Assembly (NCBI RefSeq): GCF_014356525.2 | Contig: NC_052507.1 | Coordinates: forward strand, 5,589,561 to 5,653,560 | Length of the DNA stretch: 64,000 nt | Reading direction: 5' to 3' | Origin: Nilaparvata lugens | Lineage: Eukaryota > Arthropoda > Insecta > Hemiptera > Delphacidae | Part shown: in pieces, positions 22,006-33,800 of the stretch | How positions within the stretch are numbered: the stretch's first letter is position 1 | Layout of the letters: the number at the start of each line of letters is the position of its first letter | Position numbers and translations under genes: made by a program | The notes under the pieces: generated by a model | What the model saw: the letters and a program-made list of their open reading frames with translations, nothing else | What the model was told of the DNA's origin: nothing | Databases searched by the model: none

Positions 22006-23498
22006 ATGGATGCGTGGAAAGCCAAGAGTGGCTTGATTCACTTCGATAGAAAAGACACCACGATGGGAAAGAGTGTACTATAGTGGGATAGATTGAACTT
22101 GAAATTCCAGAATTGGTTGAATGAGAAAGGGTTGAAGTAGTTTATGAGAAATGCTGATTGATAGTTTAGAGTGAATTTCACTTTTACTCAGTATGCCAGA
22201 CGTCAATGCCACAAACTGGATAATTTCACAAGAAATACCAAAATTTGGGTTAGCTATGAAGAATTTATGATGATTTGTATGACTATGATGGAATAGGTTA
22301 TTGATTGATTGACAAAAGGACACTTTAAACGATAACACAAACGGGTTTTGTGTTTTTTAATTATTTTGCTGAGGGTGATGCCCACATGAGCATGGCTTGT
22401 GCATGGGTAATGAGGAGAATGATGATGAGAGATGAATGGGCCTACAGTTTAGGTGGGTTCCGAGCCACTGGAAAGTGATCTTAGAACTCACGAATCATAT
22501 TCAGAGGGGTGATATTAAAAAAACTCTCCAATGTGGGGTAAGTAATAAGGGTCTACAAGTTGAATTTGAATAAATTGTGTGATTGTGAGCAAAATCAATT
22601 AACAATCATAATTTGGCTCATCAAAGTAGTTTTTATCATGGGATCAATATCAGAACAATCATTTGAAACGTCATATTACAGATATCTGCATAATAATTAT
22701 TTCTCCATTGAACAATCTGCTCCTCATGTGGGTAGATTCTCATTTCAAGAACATTGATTTCCGTCCAACTCTTACAACGTAGAATCGACTTTACAAGAAG
22801 CGATTGATACAAATTGAGCAACAATCACAAATAAATTTTTCTCTGGAATAAATAGTAGTGTTTGCACGATGATTTTGATCAAAATTATCAATTTCAACAA
22901 CAATAACTTCAATATTTTAATTTGCTCGTTGATTTTTTCAATGACCTTGATGTTCAATTGAGCGTCTTCAGGGATACACTGCTCCAATGACTCGGGTGAC
23001 TCGAGTTAGGCGACCCGCGTTTCATGGGAGCTTTTGACAGTTCATCACCCGGTCGCCATCTTTGATTTTTCTAGCCCGGGTCAGGAATCGTGACCTGACC
23101 AAATAGTACGGGCCATTGATATATATAGTTAGATGACTAAGCTATACCTTCAAGCGTTTGGAAGCATGATGCCTCCTTCATTTCTCGTCGCCATTGAATA
23201 TCGGGCAAGAAGTCAGGCGCCCAGACAGACTTATATGGGAAAACATCGACTTTCATTGCGTTATATCTTTCGACATACTTGATGGATTTCAATATAATTT
23301 TTTTTCAACTTTTCGTCATTTCCATTACCATATGATACAATGATTTGCTCATTGAACATTATTTTTAACTTGACCAAACATCTAATTTAGTGAACCTACC
23401 TCACTACAGATTTTGATCCATTCTATTAGCAAAAGAATCTCATTTTTACAATATTTTCCCATTACCATGTATTTAGGATATGGAAAATAAAACATTTA
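22006..23498. other. No gene seen; one interspersed repeat
   Basis: 22350-22520 resembles a dispersed retroelement fragment but could not be assigned. 22965-23215 holds a repeat with GACTCGGGTGAC, TAGCCCGGGTCA and TCGGGCAAGAAGTC. Related, diverged sequence occurs in opposite orientation at 27470-27620 and 43670-43795. No splice-supported coding frame was found. Confidence 0.4.
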
Positions 23499-23893
23499 TT
23501 ATAGATCGCTAATATTACCGTATATTTTATTAGATGGCAAATAATAATAAATTAACCATTATCACAATATTTCGTGAAACTGTTTCTCATTCGTTTTGCA
23601 ACTTAAGTATAGGTACCTAACTATACTCTATACTCCTATATTTAATATAAGATAATAAATAACTACATATTATAAGAACGGGAAAAATAAAACAAAAATT
23701 ATAGATTGCTAATATTACTGTATATTCTATTAGATGGCAAATAATAATAAATTAACCGTTATCACAATATTTCGTGAAACTGTTTCTCATTCGTTTTTCA
23801 ACTTAAGTATAGGTACCTAACTATACTCTATACTCCTATATTTAATATAAGATAATAAATAACTACATATTATAAGAACGGGAAAAATAAAAC
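23499..23893 (+). repeat. Tandem duplication, unit about 197 bases
   Basis: Two copies in direct order share blocks such as GATGGCAAATAATAATAAAT and AACTTAAGTATAGGTACCTA, with only a few differences. A shorter degenerate third copy lies at about 24050-24145. Confidence 0.75.
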
Positions 23894-24316
23894 AATAGCA
23901 ATGATGAACGATTTATAGACAATTTTAGCAAATAATATTTTTTATAATACAAATTTAGCATACAATATTTTCATAGTTCACAAAATATTACAATATGAGA
24001 CAAATTAATGGAATGGAATATGGATACCTGTATTGGATCTATGGAAATAAAATATTTATTATAATATTACCGAAACTTATATTTTATTACTTGGCAAATA
24101 ATGATAATGAATCAACCTAAGCACAATATTCCTTGAAACGATCATTTGGCACTAGGCTTAGCCTGCATGAAACATGACCGATGAAAATATAAAAATACTT
24201 ATGTATGAAAAGAAATATTTTTATCTGGCGCATGCAGATTCGTACATCCATAAGCACTGCATGAAACTACCATACTTTGAATATTTTATAAAAAACTTAT
24301 TGAAATGGGCTGCTTT

Positions 24317-26028
24317 TAAATTAATAAAACAAAATAAAACTTGTAGCACCCTTTATTTATTAAAAAAACTTAAAATAGTTGAACAACTAGTTTCGGTTCT
24401 AAAACCATCTTCAGGTTCTAAAATAAATAAAGAAAATTCAATAACTGTTTACTAATTGATATAAAACTGACATATGTTTAAATTCATATGACTAATTATT
24501 TATGGTAAAAGTTATTAAATTTAAATTTAAATTTTAAAATTTTAATTTTATTTATTCATTTTTAATTTTATCAAAAATAGGATTATTTAAGTCAAATTGG
24601 ATTATATTTATTAAATTATTCCTATTCAATTTTGCAGTTTTATAGATATAAAATTCTTCTTTTACATTCAATTTATTACTTCCACTTCCAATGCTTAATA
24701 TTTTCATATTAGAATTTATATTGATATAATTATGATTATTCTCAATTAAATGTTCAGCAAACGCTGATTTTTGAGTAGTATTTTTTTGAATTTAAAGCCT
24801 GAATGTGTTCATTGAACCTTTTTTGAAAACATCTACGTGTTTGACCAATGTAAAATTTTTCACAATTATTACTACATTCCAGTTTATAAACGCCTGATTT
24901 TTTAAATTGTTCTTGTTGTATTTTTTTATTAGAAATCTTCTTTATTAAATTAAAAGCATTATTTGTTGTTTTGTATCCTAAATAAAATTGTTTTGCAAAT
25001 GTCTTCCTAATTGCCTTATTGAGAACAGTGTTGTATGGAACACAAATATATTCCTTATTTTCTGAATTTCTATCATTTTTTGGATTAATTTGCTTATATT
25101 TTTGCTTATATATCATCTTATCAATAAATTTGGTATCATATCCATTTGTTACTGCAAAATGTTTTATAATTTTCACTTCTTTTCATAATTTTCTTTTGAC
25201 ATAGGAATATTTATCAATCTATAAATCATTGATCTGAATGCTGCTGTTTTTTGCTGCCATGGATGGTTAGAGTCTTTTGGAATAAGAGTATTTGTATGCG
25301 TGGGTTTCCTGAAGATATTAAAATTATGTTTCTCATTTCTCTTACTTATTTCCAAATCTAAAAAATTTATTTTCTCTTTTTGAACTTCCATAGTAAATTT
25401 TATAGAAGGTGAAATTGAGTTTAAATATTTTTCTAAATCTTCATGTGTTTCATCATTATTATTATGGTATAAGCATATTATATCATCAACATATCTATAC
25501 CAATAAATGATATTTTCTCTCAAAGGATTATTATTATCATTCATAATTTTAGACTTTTCCAAATTGTTCATATATATGTTAGCAAGGTATCCTGATAATG
25601 GTGATCCCATAGCTAAACCTTCCTTTTGCTTATAAATTTTGTCATTGAAAGTGAAATAATTTTGATCTATGCATGTTTTTGCTAATGCTATTAAATCATC
25701 TATTTCATTACTGTTCACCTCTAAAAATTGGTGAGGCAGGATTAATCATTTTCATTTTAAACTGATCTATTTTAGAAATAGTTCCACATTTTGATATAAT
25801 ATTATTTATATTTTTGCAGTATTCTTTAGTTGGGTCTTTTCCTAAAGTTTGAAATTTATTTTCTCTAATAAATTGTTCTACTTTATCATTATAATCTATT
25901 TCTTTAATGATAACTGTAGTGTTTCCTTTATCTGCTTTTGTTATCATAGCTTTTCCATTAATTAATTTTTTTGAAATTGAATTAATAATTTTCATATCTT
26001 CTTTTGCTTTTACTACAATTTCTTTTTG
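24317..26028 (-). pseudogene. Penelope-like retroelement, left (minus) copy, broken
   Basis: Read on the minus strand the element has a Penelope N-terminal region (KADKGNTTVIIKEIDY, then KDPTKEYCKNINN). It jumps near 25720 straight to the later RT region (GLAMGSPLSGYLANIYM, RYVDDI), so the fingers part, with the expected YGLPKIHK and SLFTNVP-type motifs, is deleted. A C-terminal GIY-YIG endonuclease follows (GVYKLEC .. FYIGQTRRCFQKRF). Compared with the right copy there is one base missing in an A-run near 25180 and one extra near 24785, both frameshifting. The 3' terminal region ends at about 24317. It lies 5'-to-5' with the right copy. Confidence 0.85.
24351..24432 (-). ncRNA. Hammerhead-ribozyme-like motif, left Penelope end
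   Basis: The same fold as at 27282-27363, in the opposite orientation, with identical core, stem I and stem II sequences. It lies 3' of the left copy's coding region, so each element of the dimer has its own motif at the outer end. Confidence 0.55.
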
Positions 26029-27156
26029 AAAACATGCAAAGATCAAAATTATTTCACTTTCAATGACAAAATTTATAAGCAAAAGGAAGGTTTAGCTATG
26101 GGATCACCATTATCAGGATACCTTGCTAACATATATATGAACAATTTGGAAAAGTCTAAAATTATGAATGATAATAATAATCCTTTGAGAGAAAATATCA
26201 TTTATTGGTATAGATATGTTGATGATATAATATGCTTATACAATAATAATAATGATGAAACACATGAAGATTTAGAAAAATATTTAAACTCAATTTCACC
26301 TTCTATAAAATTTACTATGGAAGTTCAAAAAGAGAAAATAAATTTTTTAGATTTGGAAATAAGTAAGAGAAATGAGAAACATAATTTTAATATCTTCAGG
26401 AAACCCACGCATACAAATACTCTTATTCCAAAAGACTCTAACCATCCATGGCAGCAAAAAACAGCAGCATTCAGATCAATGATTTATAGATTGATAAATA
26501 TTCCTATGTCAAAAGAAAATTATGAAAAAGAAGTGAAAATTATAAAACATTTTGCAGTAACAAATGGATATGATACCAAATTTATTGATAAGATGATATA
26601 TAAGCAAAAATATAAGCAAATTAATCCAAAAAATGATAGAAATTCAGAAAATAAGGAATATATTTGTGTTCCATACAACACTGTTCTCAATAAGGCAATT
26701 AGGAAGACATTTGCAAAACAATTTTATTTAGGATACAAAACAACAAATAATGCTTTTAATTTAATAAAGAAGATTTCTAATAAAAAAATACAACAAGAAC
26801 AATTTAAAAAATCAGGCGTTTATAAACTGGAATGTAGTAATAATTGTGAAAAATTTTACATTGGTCAAACACGTAGATGTTTTCAAAAAAGGTTCAATGA
26901 ACACATTCAGGCTTTAAATTCAAAAAATACTACTCAAAAATCAGCGTTTGCTGAACATTTAATTGAGAATAATCATAATTATATCAATATAAATTCTAAT
27001 ATGAAAATATTGAGCATTGGTAGTGGAAGTAATAAATTGAATGTAAAAGAAGAATTTTATATCTATAAAACTGCAAAATTGAATAGGAATAATTTAATAA
27101 ATATAATCCAATTTGACTTAAATAATTCTATTTTTGATAAAATTAAAAATGAATAA
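26029..27156 (+). CDS. Penelope-like RT + GIY-YIG protein, right copy, 5' truncated
   Basis: About 375 codons stay open to TAA at 27154-27156, but there is no ATG at the start because the element is truncated in the RT domain. Visible features in order: DQNYFTFNDKIYKQKEGLAM, MGSPLSGYLANIYM (RT motif B-like), YRYVDDI (catalytic YxDD) at about residues 63-70, then a thumb-like region. The GIY-YIG nuclease is at about 262-330 (GVYKLEC..FYIGQTRR..FNEH). RT plus C-terminal GIY-YIG defines canonical Penelope-like elements, which use the nuclease to nick chromosomal DNA for target-primed reverse transcription. Lacking the N-terminal half, it cannot act alone. It is nearly identical to the left copy where they overlap. 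Confidence 0.85.
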   Translation, partial: KTCKDQNYFTFNDKIYKQKEGLAMGSPLSGYLANIYMNNLEKSKIMNDNNNPLRENIIYWYRYVDDIICLYNNNNDETHEDLEKYLNSISPSIKFTMEVQKEKINFLDLEISKRNEKHNFNIFRKPTHTNTLIPKDSNHPWQQKTAAFRSMIYRLINIPMSKENYEKEVKIIKHFAVTNGYDTKFIDKMIYKQKYKQINPKNDRNSENKEYICVPYNTVLNKAIRKTFAKQFYLGYKTTNNAFNLIKKISNKKIQQEQFKKSGVYKLECSNNCEKFYIGQTRRCFQKRFNEHIQALNSKNTTQKSAFAEHLIENNHNYININSNMKILSIGSGSNKLNVKEEFYIYKTAKLNRNNLINIIQFDLNNSIFDKIKNE

Positions 27157-27397
27157 ATAAAATTAAAATTTTAAAATATAAATTTAAATTTAAATTTAAT
27201 AACTTTTACCATAAATAATTAGTCATATGAATTTAAACATATGTCAGTTTTATATCAATTAGTAAACAGTTATTGAATTTTCTTTATTTATTTTAGAACC
27301 TGAAGATGGTTTTAGAACCGAAACTAGTTGTTCAACTATTTTAAGTTTTTTTAATAAATAAAGGGTGCTTCAAGTTTTATTTTGTTATATTAATTTT
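27157..27397 (+). mobile_element. 3' terminal region of the right Penelope-like copy
   Basis: AT-rich 3' region with an inverted counterpart at 24317-24560. Homology with the left copy ends around AACAAAATAAAACTTG (24328 / 27380s). It contains the hammerhead-like fold at 27282-27363. Confidence 0.75.
27282..27363 (+). ncRNA. Hammerhead-ribozyme-like motif, right Penelope end
   Basis: Outer stem I: CTTTATTTATT (27282-27292) pairs perfectly with AATAAATAAAG (27353-27363). Inner stem I: GAAC (27296-27299) pairs with GTTC (27330-27333). Between are CTGAAGA (27300-27306), a stem II GGTT/AACC with a four-base TTAG loop, GAAA (27320-27323), and a two-base-pair stem III (AC..GT) ending in the expected cleavage triplet GTT (27327-27329). 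Penelope-like elements are known to carry minimal hammerheads in their terminal repeats. One U next to stem II is unpaired, so activity is uncertain. Confidence 0.55.
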
Positions 27398-27469
27398 GAA
27401 TATTTTTTATTGCTTCAATAAAAAAATATTATCATTTGAAAAAGGCTCTTTTTCTACACAGCGAATACA

Positions 27470-27620
27470 AATACCCGACTTCTTGCCCGAAATTTCTGGT
27501 AGCTACACTAGCGCAGTGGCATCATAGCGGACTTCGCTCTTCTTAATCTTATTCTCTATATCAATGGTACGGGCTACGAAGTTCTAGCCCGAGTCACCCG
27601 GAATCGGAGCGCTCCTATTG
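27470..27620 (-). repeat. Diverged inverted partner of the repeat at 22965-23215
   Basis: Shares GACTTCTTGCCCGA, ATATCAATGGTACGGGCTA and CTAGCCCGAGTCACCCG, as complements, with 22965-23215. Together they bracket the Penelope dimer. It ends just upstream of the first exon of the gene starting at 27685, so it may contribute promoter sequence. Confidence 0.4.
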
Positions 27621-27684
27621 GTTGATTGTTTCGCGTCGTCTGCTCTGGTCTGCAGTCAAGTAAACAACACAACTAAATGCAAAT

Positions 27685-30600
27685 ATGGAGGATTATTACG
27701 AATACAAACATGAGTTTGTTTTTGAAGGCATATTTTATAAAATAATTGGAAAGGTGGAAATTTACACATTAATGGCTAGTAAGTTTATTATTTGCATTGT
27801 TGACAATATTATTAGTTTAGTATGACTATTATATTAAAATATATTTGTGCTCATGACGAGATCTATCCAAAACTGTTAGGCTTTTTAGTGTTCATCAATT
27901 TGCCTGGGGGCAACCACCTAAAAGGAAAGCAAATTGAACTGTTGAGGGGAAAAATATGCATTAGATAGGCCTATCTGAAAATTTATATCAATTTTCACAC
28001 AAAGTCAAGGTCACTGACTGAAAAACAAATTCTATTTCATGTTTTCTAATCTTCTTAAGCTGCGTTTACACCGGAGTTAATAACACGAGTTATTAACAAA
28101 AAGTTAGTAACTTGATTGAATCGTTAAAAATTTCTCTTGACAAAAATTGATAATTCATATTTCTAACAGAAAATTCCTTGTTATTAACAAAATCTTGTTA
28201 TCAATATAATTAAATGTCATATGATTTCATTTAATGAGAGTATTCATATGATATAACAGCTGGAGTAAAAAGCAAAAAATTGTCTTCAAAATACTTTAAA
28301 TTGAAACATATGTGTGATCATTAACACAATGATCTTCATCTGATCTTTCGTTTGATCTAATGTAAATAAATATTATAATGCGTTTGCACCAGAGTTTAAA
28401 ACAAAAGTTTTCAAAACATAAGATAATAACATTTTCTTTTGGCTGCTAGTTTTGTTATCAACAAAATTTAATAACTTTGTCACATGTTTTGTCTGCAGCT
28501 GTAGTTATTAGGGTACAGCTGTAGTTGTAGGGTAGGGATGCTGGGCGAGGGGGTTGCAGGGAAGATAGTAACCTGTTATTAACAAAAGTTGATGCGATAA
28601 AAGAGGCTTTTGTTATTAACATAACACATTTCCTTTGATCTTTACTGACTCTCGATGGATAACATAAATCTTGTTAATAACAAGGATTTTTCTGTTTAAA
28701 ACACGAGTTATAAACTTTTTCAAGAGAATTTTTTGTCGATTCAGTCAAGTTGACAACTTTTTATTAATAACTAATGTTATCAACTCCGGTGTAAACGCAA
28801 CTTAACATGATGTTATTGACTTTTGTAATTAACATCAGTTGATAACAAGAATGTTAAAAACTTGTATTATTAACTCCGGTGTAAACGCAGCTTAAATGTT
28901 TGGATGATAATTCTGTCTTTTTTCGAACACGATCTGTCGTGTTGTTGTCGTCAAAACGAAACCCCACCTTGAGATGCAATTGAGTAAAAATGCATCTGAG
29001 ATGCATTTGAGCATGCCCTCAGTAGAGCAAATCAATATCTGAGCGCCATGATGGCGACATAAACACAGTACTGCAATCAGCTGATGAGTGCCCTTTGTTC
29101 TATATCTACAGATACTCGGTTTCAGCTTGTTTTGCCTGTGCACCGGTTGCATCATTCAACGTAACTGTTGCATTCGAACTATACACGGATAGGTCTACAA
29201 AATATATTATACAAAAGGTAAGATAGATTGAAATATTTAGTTTTTCAAACGATTTAATATTGACAAAGACAGACAAACATCAAGATAAATATAATTATTC
29301 CTTCAATCTATGGATAATGATTAGGTACTGTAATGAAATGATATTTTATTTTCAATAAGCATTAAGTTATATTAGTTAAATTTTCAACATAAAAGCATTC
29401 ACACATGGATAAATAGTAGAGTACTAACATATGTGGTGGGTATGTTAGGAATGAAGTAGCCTAAGTAAAATTTAAAGAAATAAATATTCTGTTTTAGGAT
29501 AACGTCTATCTCGGGAAATCAGAACCACTTTTGATGCTGTTATCAAAGGCTGCTGGATGAGGGCTACTATCAAAGTCCTACATCATCGCAAGAGCCTTAC
29601 GTTAATATTGCTGATTATCAATATATAATTGAACTATTAATATTAATTGAGCTACTATTCTCAATCAAGTAAGTTGATTAATATATACTTGTTTATTGTT
29701 AATAATTATCAATGCTAAATATATCAATTACTAAACTTATATTTTCTTGATTTATTTATATTACTAAAATATTTTTCATGATTTTATAATTCAAGCAATA
29801 AAAATTCAATAATTTAAACGATATTGAATTCAAACAATTTGAAATCAGTGTGGAGAGCTAGAAAAAGATAGTAACGGTATCTGCTTTGTTTAATGACAGA
29901 CAAGGATAGCAAACCGTTGTTAACTAGATGCTGACTTTATAACGTGTGAATCCAACTAGATAATATCTAGTTTGTTCTATTAAAATCTAGATCTTCATTT
30001 GTGATACCTTATACAAAGAATTGCACACGAAGGTCATTAATAAATAATGATAATGGTGGTTTTATTGTTAATTTGTAAATTTCAGTTTTTTTCATGTTTT
30101 CACGAAAGTTTTATTATCAATCCATCCAAATTTAAAATCGTTTGTTTTATTCTAATTTATATTTTCTGATTGTGATTTGGTGTAGAAATTGAAGTGGACA
30201 TAACCAATGTATAATATTTGGACAATTTTGAAACTAAATTAGGAAATTGAAGAAGTTTTGGGCAATAGCCTGTTTTTTCTTATCCAATAGTTGTATTTGT
30301 TTGTGCTAACCTGATAAATAAATAAAATGGAATAATAATTTATTTGCATGAATATATAAATTATTGCAACAATACGGTATCAAAAAAAGATAAATTTGAT
30401 AATCACAGATAAGCACAAATTATAAAATTAACATGATACATATAAAATACTATATAACAAACAAAACCACGATTAAAGGATCAACAGCTTCATCAGGCAA
30501 GGATCACAGATAGCTCCTCTCTAAAATTGCACAATGCAGATTCATCAATCATGACAAACCAGAGCACCCTTTTTTTAATGAGTCCGCAGTGTATGGATAA

Positions 30601-30807
30601 AAATAATTATATAATATTTTTTGTATTTTTACTTTCCTTGCCCTATTACCATAGGTAAGGAAAGTATTGCTTTCCAAAAAAAATTAAGGTACCCTAATTT
30701 CATGTTTTCTATATGTTTCAAGGTCCCCTGAGTCCAAAAACATGATTTTTGGGTGTTGGTCTGTGTGTGTGTATGTGTGTGTGTGTGTATGTATGTGTGT
30801 GTGTGTA

Positions 30808-30838
<31 letters not shown>

Positions 30839-30841
30839 TTA

Positions 30842-30872
<31 letters not shown>

Positions 30873-33800
30873 CTGTGAACACGATAACTCCATTCCTAAT
30901 TAACCGATTGACTTGAAATTTTAAACTTAAGGTCCTTATACCATGAGGATTTGACAATAAGAAATTCAATAAAATTCAATTCAAGATGGCGGAAAAAATG
31001 GCGAATAATTACTAAAAAAACATGTTTTTCACGTTTTTCTCGAAAACGGCTCTAACGATTTTCTTCAAATTTATACCATGGATAGCTATTTATAAGCCCT
31101 ATTAACTGACATGAGTCTCATTTCTGGGAACATTTCAGGAGCTCCGTAATATTCTTGAGAAAAATGGTGAATAATGACTAAAAATCCATGTTTTTCACGG
31201 TTTTCTCGAAAACGGCTCAAACGATTTTCTTCAAATTCATACCATGGATAGCTATTTATGAGCCCTATCAACTGGCATGAGTCTCATTTCTGGGAAAATT
31301 CCATGAGCTCCGTAATATTCTTGAGAAAAATGGCGGATAATGACTAAAAATCCATGTTTTTTCACGTTTTTCTCGAAAACGGCTCTAACGATTTTCTTCA
31401 AATTCATACCATGGATAGCTATTTATGAGCCCTATCAACTGGCATGAGTCTCATTTCTGGGAAAATTCCATGAGCTCCGTAATATTCTTGAGAAAAATGG
31501 CGGATAATGACTAAAAATCCATGTTTTTCACGGTTTTCTCGAAAACGGCTCTAACGATTTTCTTCAAATTTATACCATGGATAGCTATTCATAAGCCCTA
31601 TCAAATGACATGAGTTTTTTCTGGGAAAATATTGCAGGAGCTCCGTAATATTCTTGAGAAAAATGGCGGATAATTACTAAAAAACCATGTTTTTCACGAT
31701 TTTCTCAAAAATAACTTGACCGATTCTCTTCAAATTCATACCCTGTATAGTTATTTATCAGCTCTATCAACTGGCATGAGTCTCCTTTCTGGGAAACCAA
31801 TGGGGGTCCACCCCATCCTTGGGAAATGGACTTAGTAACCTCCTTCTCGTGCATGAGGTAGGTAGGTAGCGCAGTTCATAAAAAGAACACATAGTCGAGA
31901 TAGTTCATCTGTAGAACAGCTGTTTTGACGACTTTAAAAAAATGACGACTAAAAAAATCATCGAATTTCACAATTCACACAAAGAAAAAGTACTATAAAA
32001 ACAATGATATATACACATATACAGAAGTCTGATCGTAGTTTCAAATATGAGCAAGGAAAGTTGTGTGAGTGCGCCACACCAGATTTTTTCTTTAGGGCTA
32101 CTTTTGATATAAATAAAAGGGTACTGGGATTTATATATCATTTATAATTCTTTTTGCCTTCAGAATTTGAAAGCAATACCATACAGTAATCATATCTCTA
32201 TAATCTAAAATATCACATACATGAGTCGTAAAGTACCGTTCTCTAATATCTTGATACACTGCATTTCACTCTATATATATAGAATATTATTTACAATTCA
32301 TATTAATGAAATATGTGTCTAGTGACGAAAGTACAATTCGAATTAATTCATAGGTGATATTATTGCATATTTAAATCAAGTAAGTTGAGAGTTAAAAAAA
32401 ACTGACTGGAAGCCGGAAAAGAAGAAAAATTTTGCAGAGGTTCATTGAAAACTACAAATAAGCAGAGGTTTATTTATTGAAAAAGTTTTGCAAATATAAA
32501 AAATTGAAAGCAGAGAGGTTTATTGGAAAATTTTTGTCATATTTTTTAATATGGGTTTCAGGAAGAATAGCTTAGAATATAATTTTTTTCCTGAATCCAG
32601 TACCGTAACTGAAAATTATAATACATGGTAACTTCTAGGTCTTAGGGCTGTCAATGTTATCACCTCAATACTCTTAAAAAAAACCAATGAAGCTTTATGA
32701 AAGGGTACGTTTTGTCACCCAGTTGATTTATTTGAAAATATGATATCAGAGAGATTTAGCATTTTTTCCATCATAGACAAAATTGTTGCTCAATAAAATA
32801 GTTGGATGCTATTGAGTATAAATCCAAATGTATAACCGATTGTTTACATTGGAGAATCCGAACTTCTCTGTTTCTTCTATAAATTCAATGAATCAATCAA
32901 TTTTCAGCCTGGTTTTGCATTCCAATAACCCCTGGATCTGTTACAATTAGCCAAAACTATAATATAACACTGGTTTTGCAGTGCATGTTTTGTAGTGTTA
33001 TTGTATTTTTTGTCTTGTACTGTAGGTATTTCACTTTGTTAACTGTTTTGTATTTGCATTTTCTGACAAAGCCTAATGTATTCATTAATTTTATCACTTT
33101 ATTTAATCAATCATTCAGAATACAGTAACTTCTAGAAAAGTACCACAAGGCACAGGCTATAAAGTCCAAAACGGTTCCAATTCTAATGTACCGTTTACAA
33201 TAGTCAGACATAGAAATTGGAATTTATTAAAAATTAAAATTATACAATATATACTGTACATAGTAAATTAATGTATTTTGCTGGCTGAAATAAAACATTG
33301 AACTCTTCCGCCTTTATTAAAGGCAATTAATCAATCGATCCCTTACTACGTCATATTATGTACGATGACTGTCAATTTTTCTCTTATGTCTTTTTTCAGT
33401 CTCCATACAGCTTGTGAAGGATCATATAAATTTTGCTAAAGATCAACCTTTCGGCTTGGATTGCGTCTGGATACAAATTTACGAAACATATATGTGAGTA
33501 ATATAGTTTTATATGCCATGATATATCATGTTTCATGATAGATAAATAAGGATAGAATAACAGATGTAAAGATTGAAAACACGAAGAAAACTCAACTCAC
33601 ACCCACTGGAAATCTTTAAGGCAAGTACTAACTATCTTGTGAACTCTCACAATGAAAACGTTCATGGTAGAGTTCTAGTTTTTAGTAGAGTAGAGTGGAA
33701 ATAGCACCGTGGGATAGTACTCTAGCACTCGCCTTCCCCCACCACCGCTTCTCACTCTACTCTACCACTACTATGCTAATGAAAACTATGTGGTATTAAA

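Noticed and set aside
24174..24455. 93-codon plus-strand frame
   Set aside because: Its second half is antisense to the Penelope 3' terminal region; no domain.
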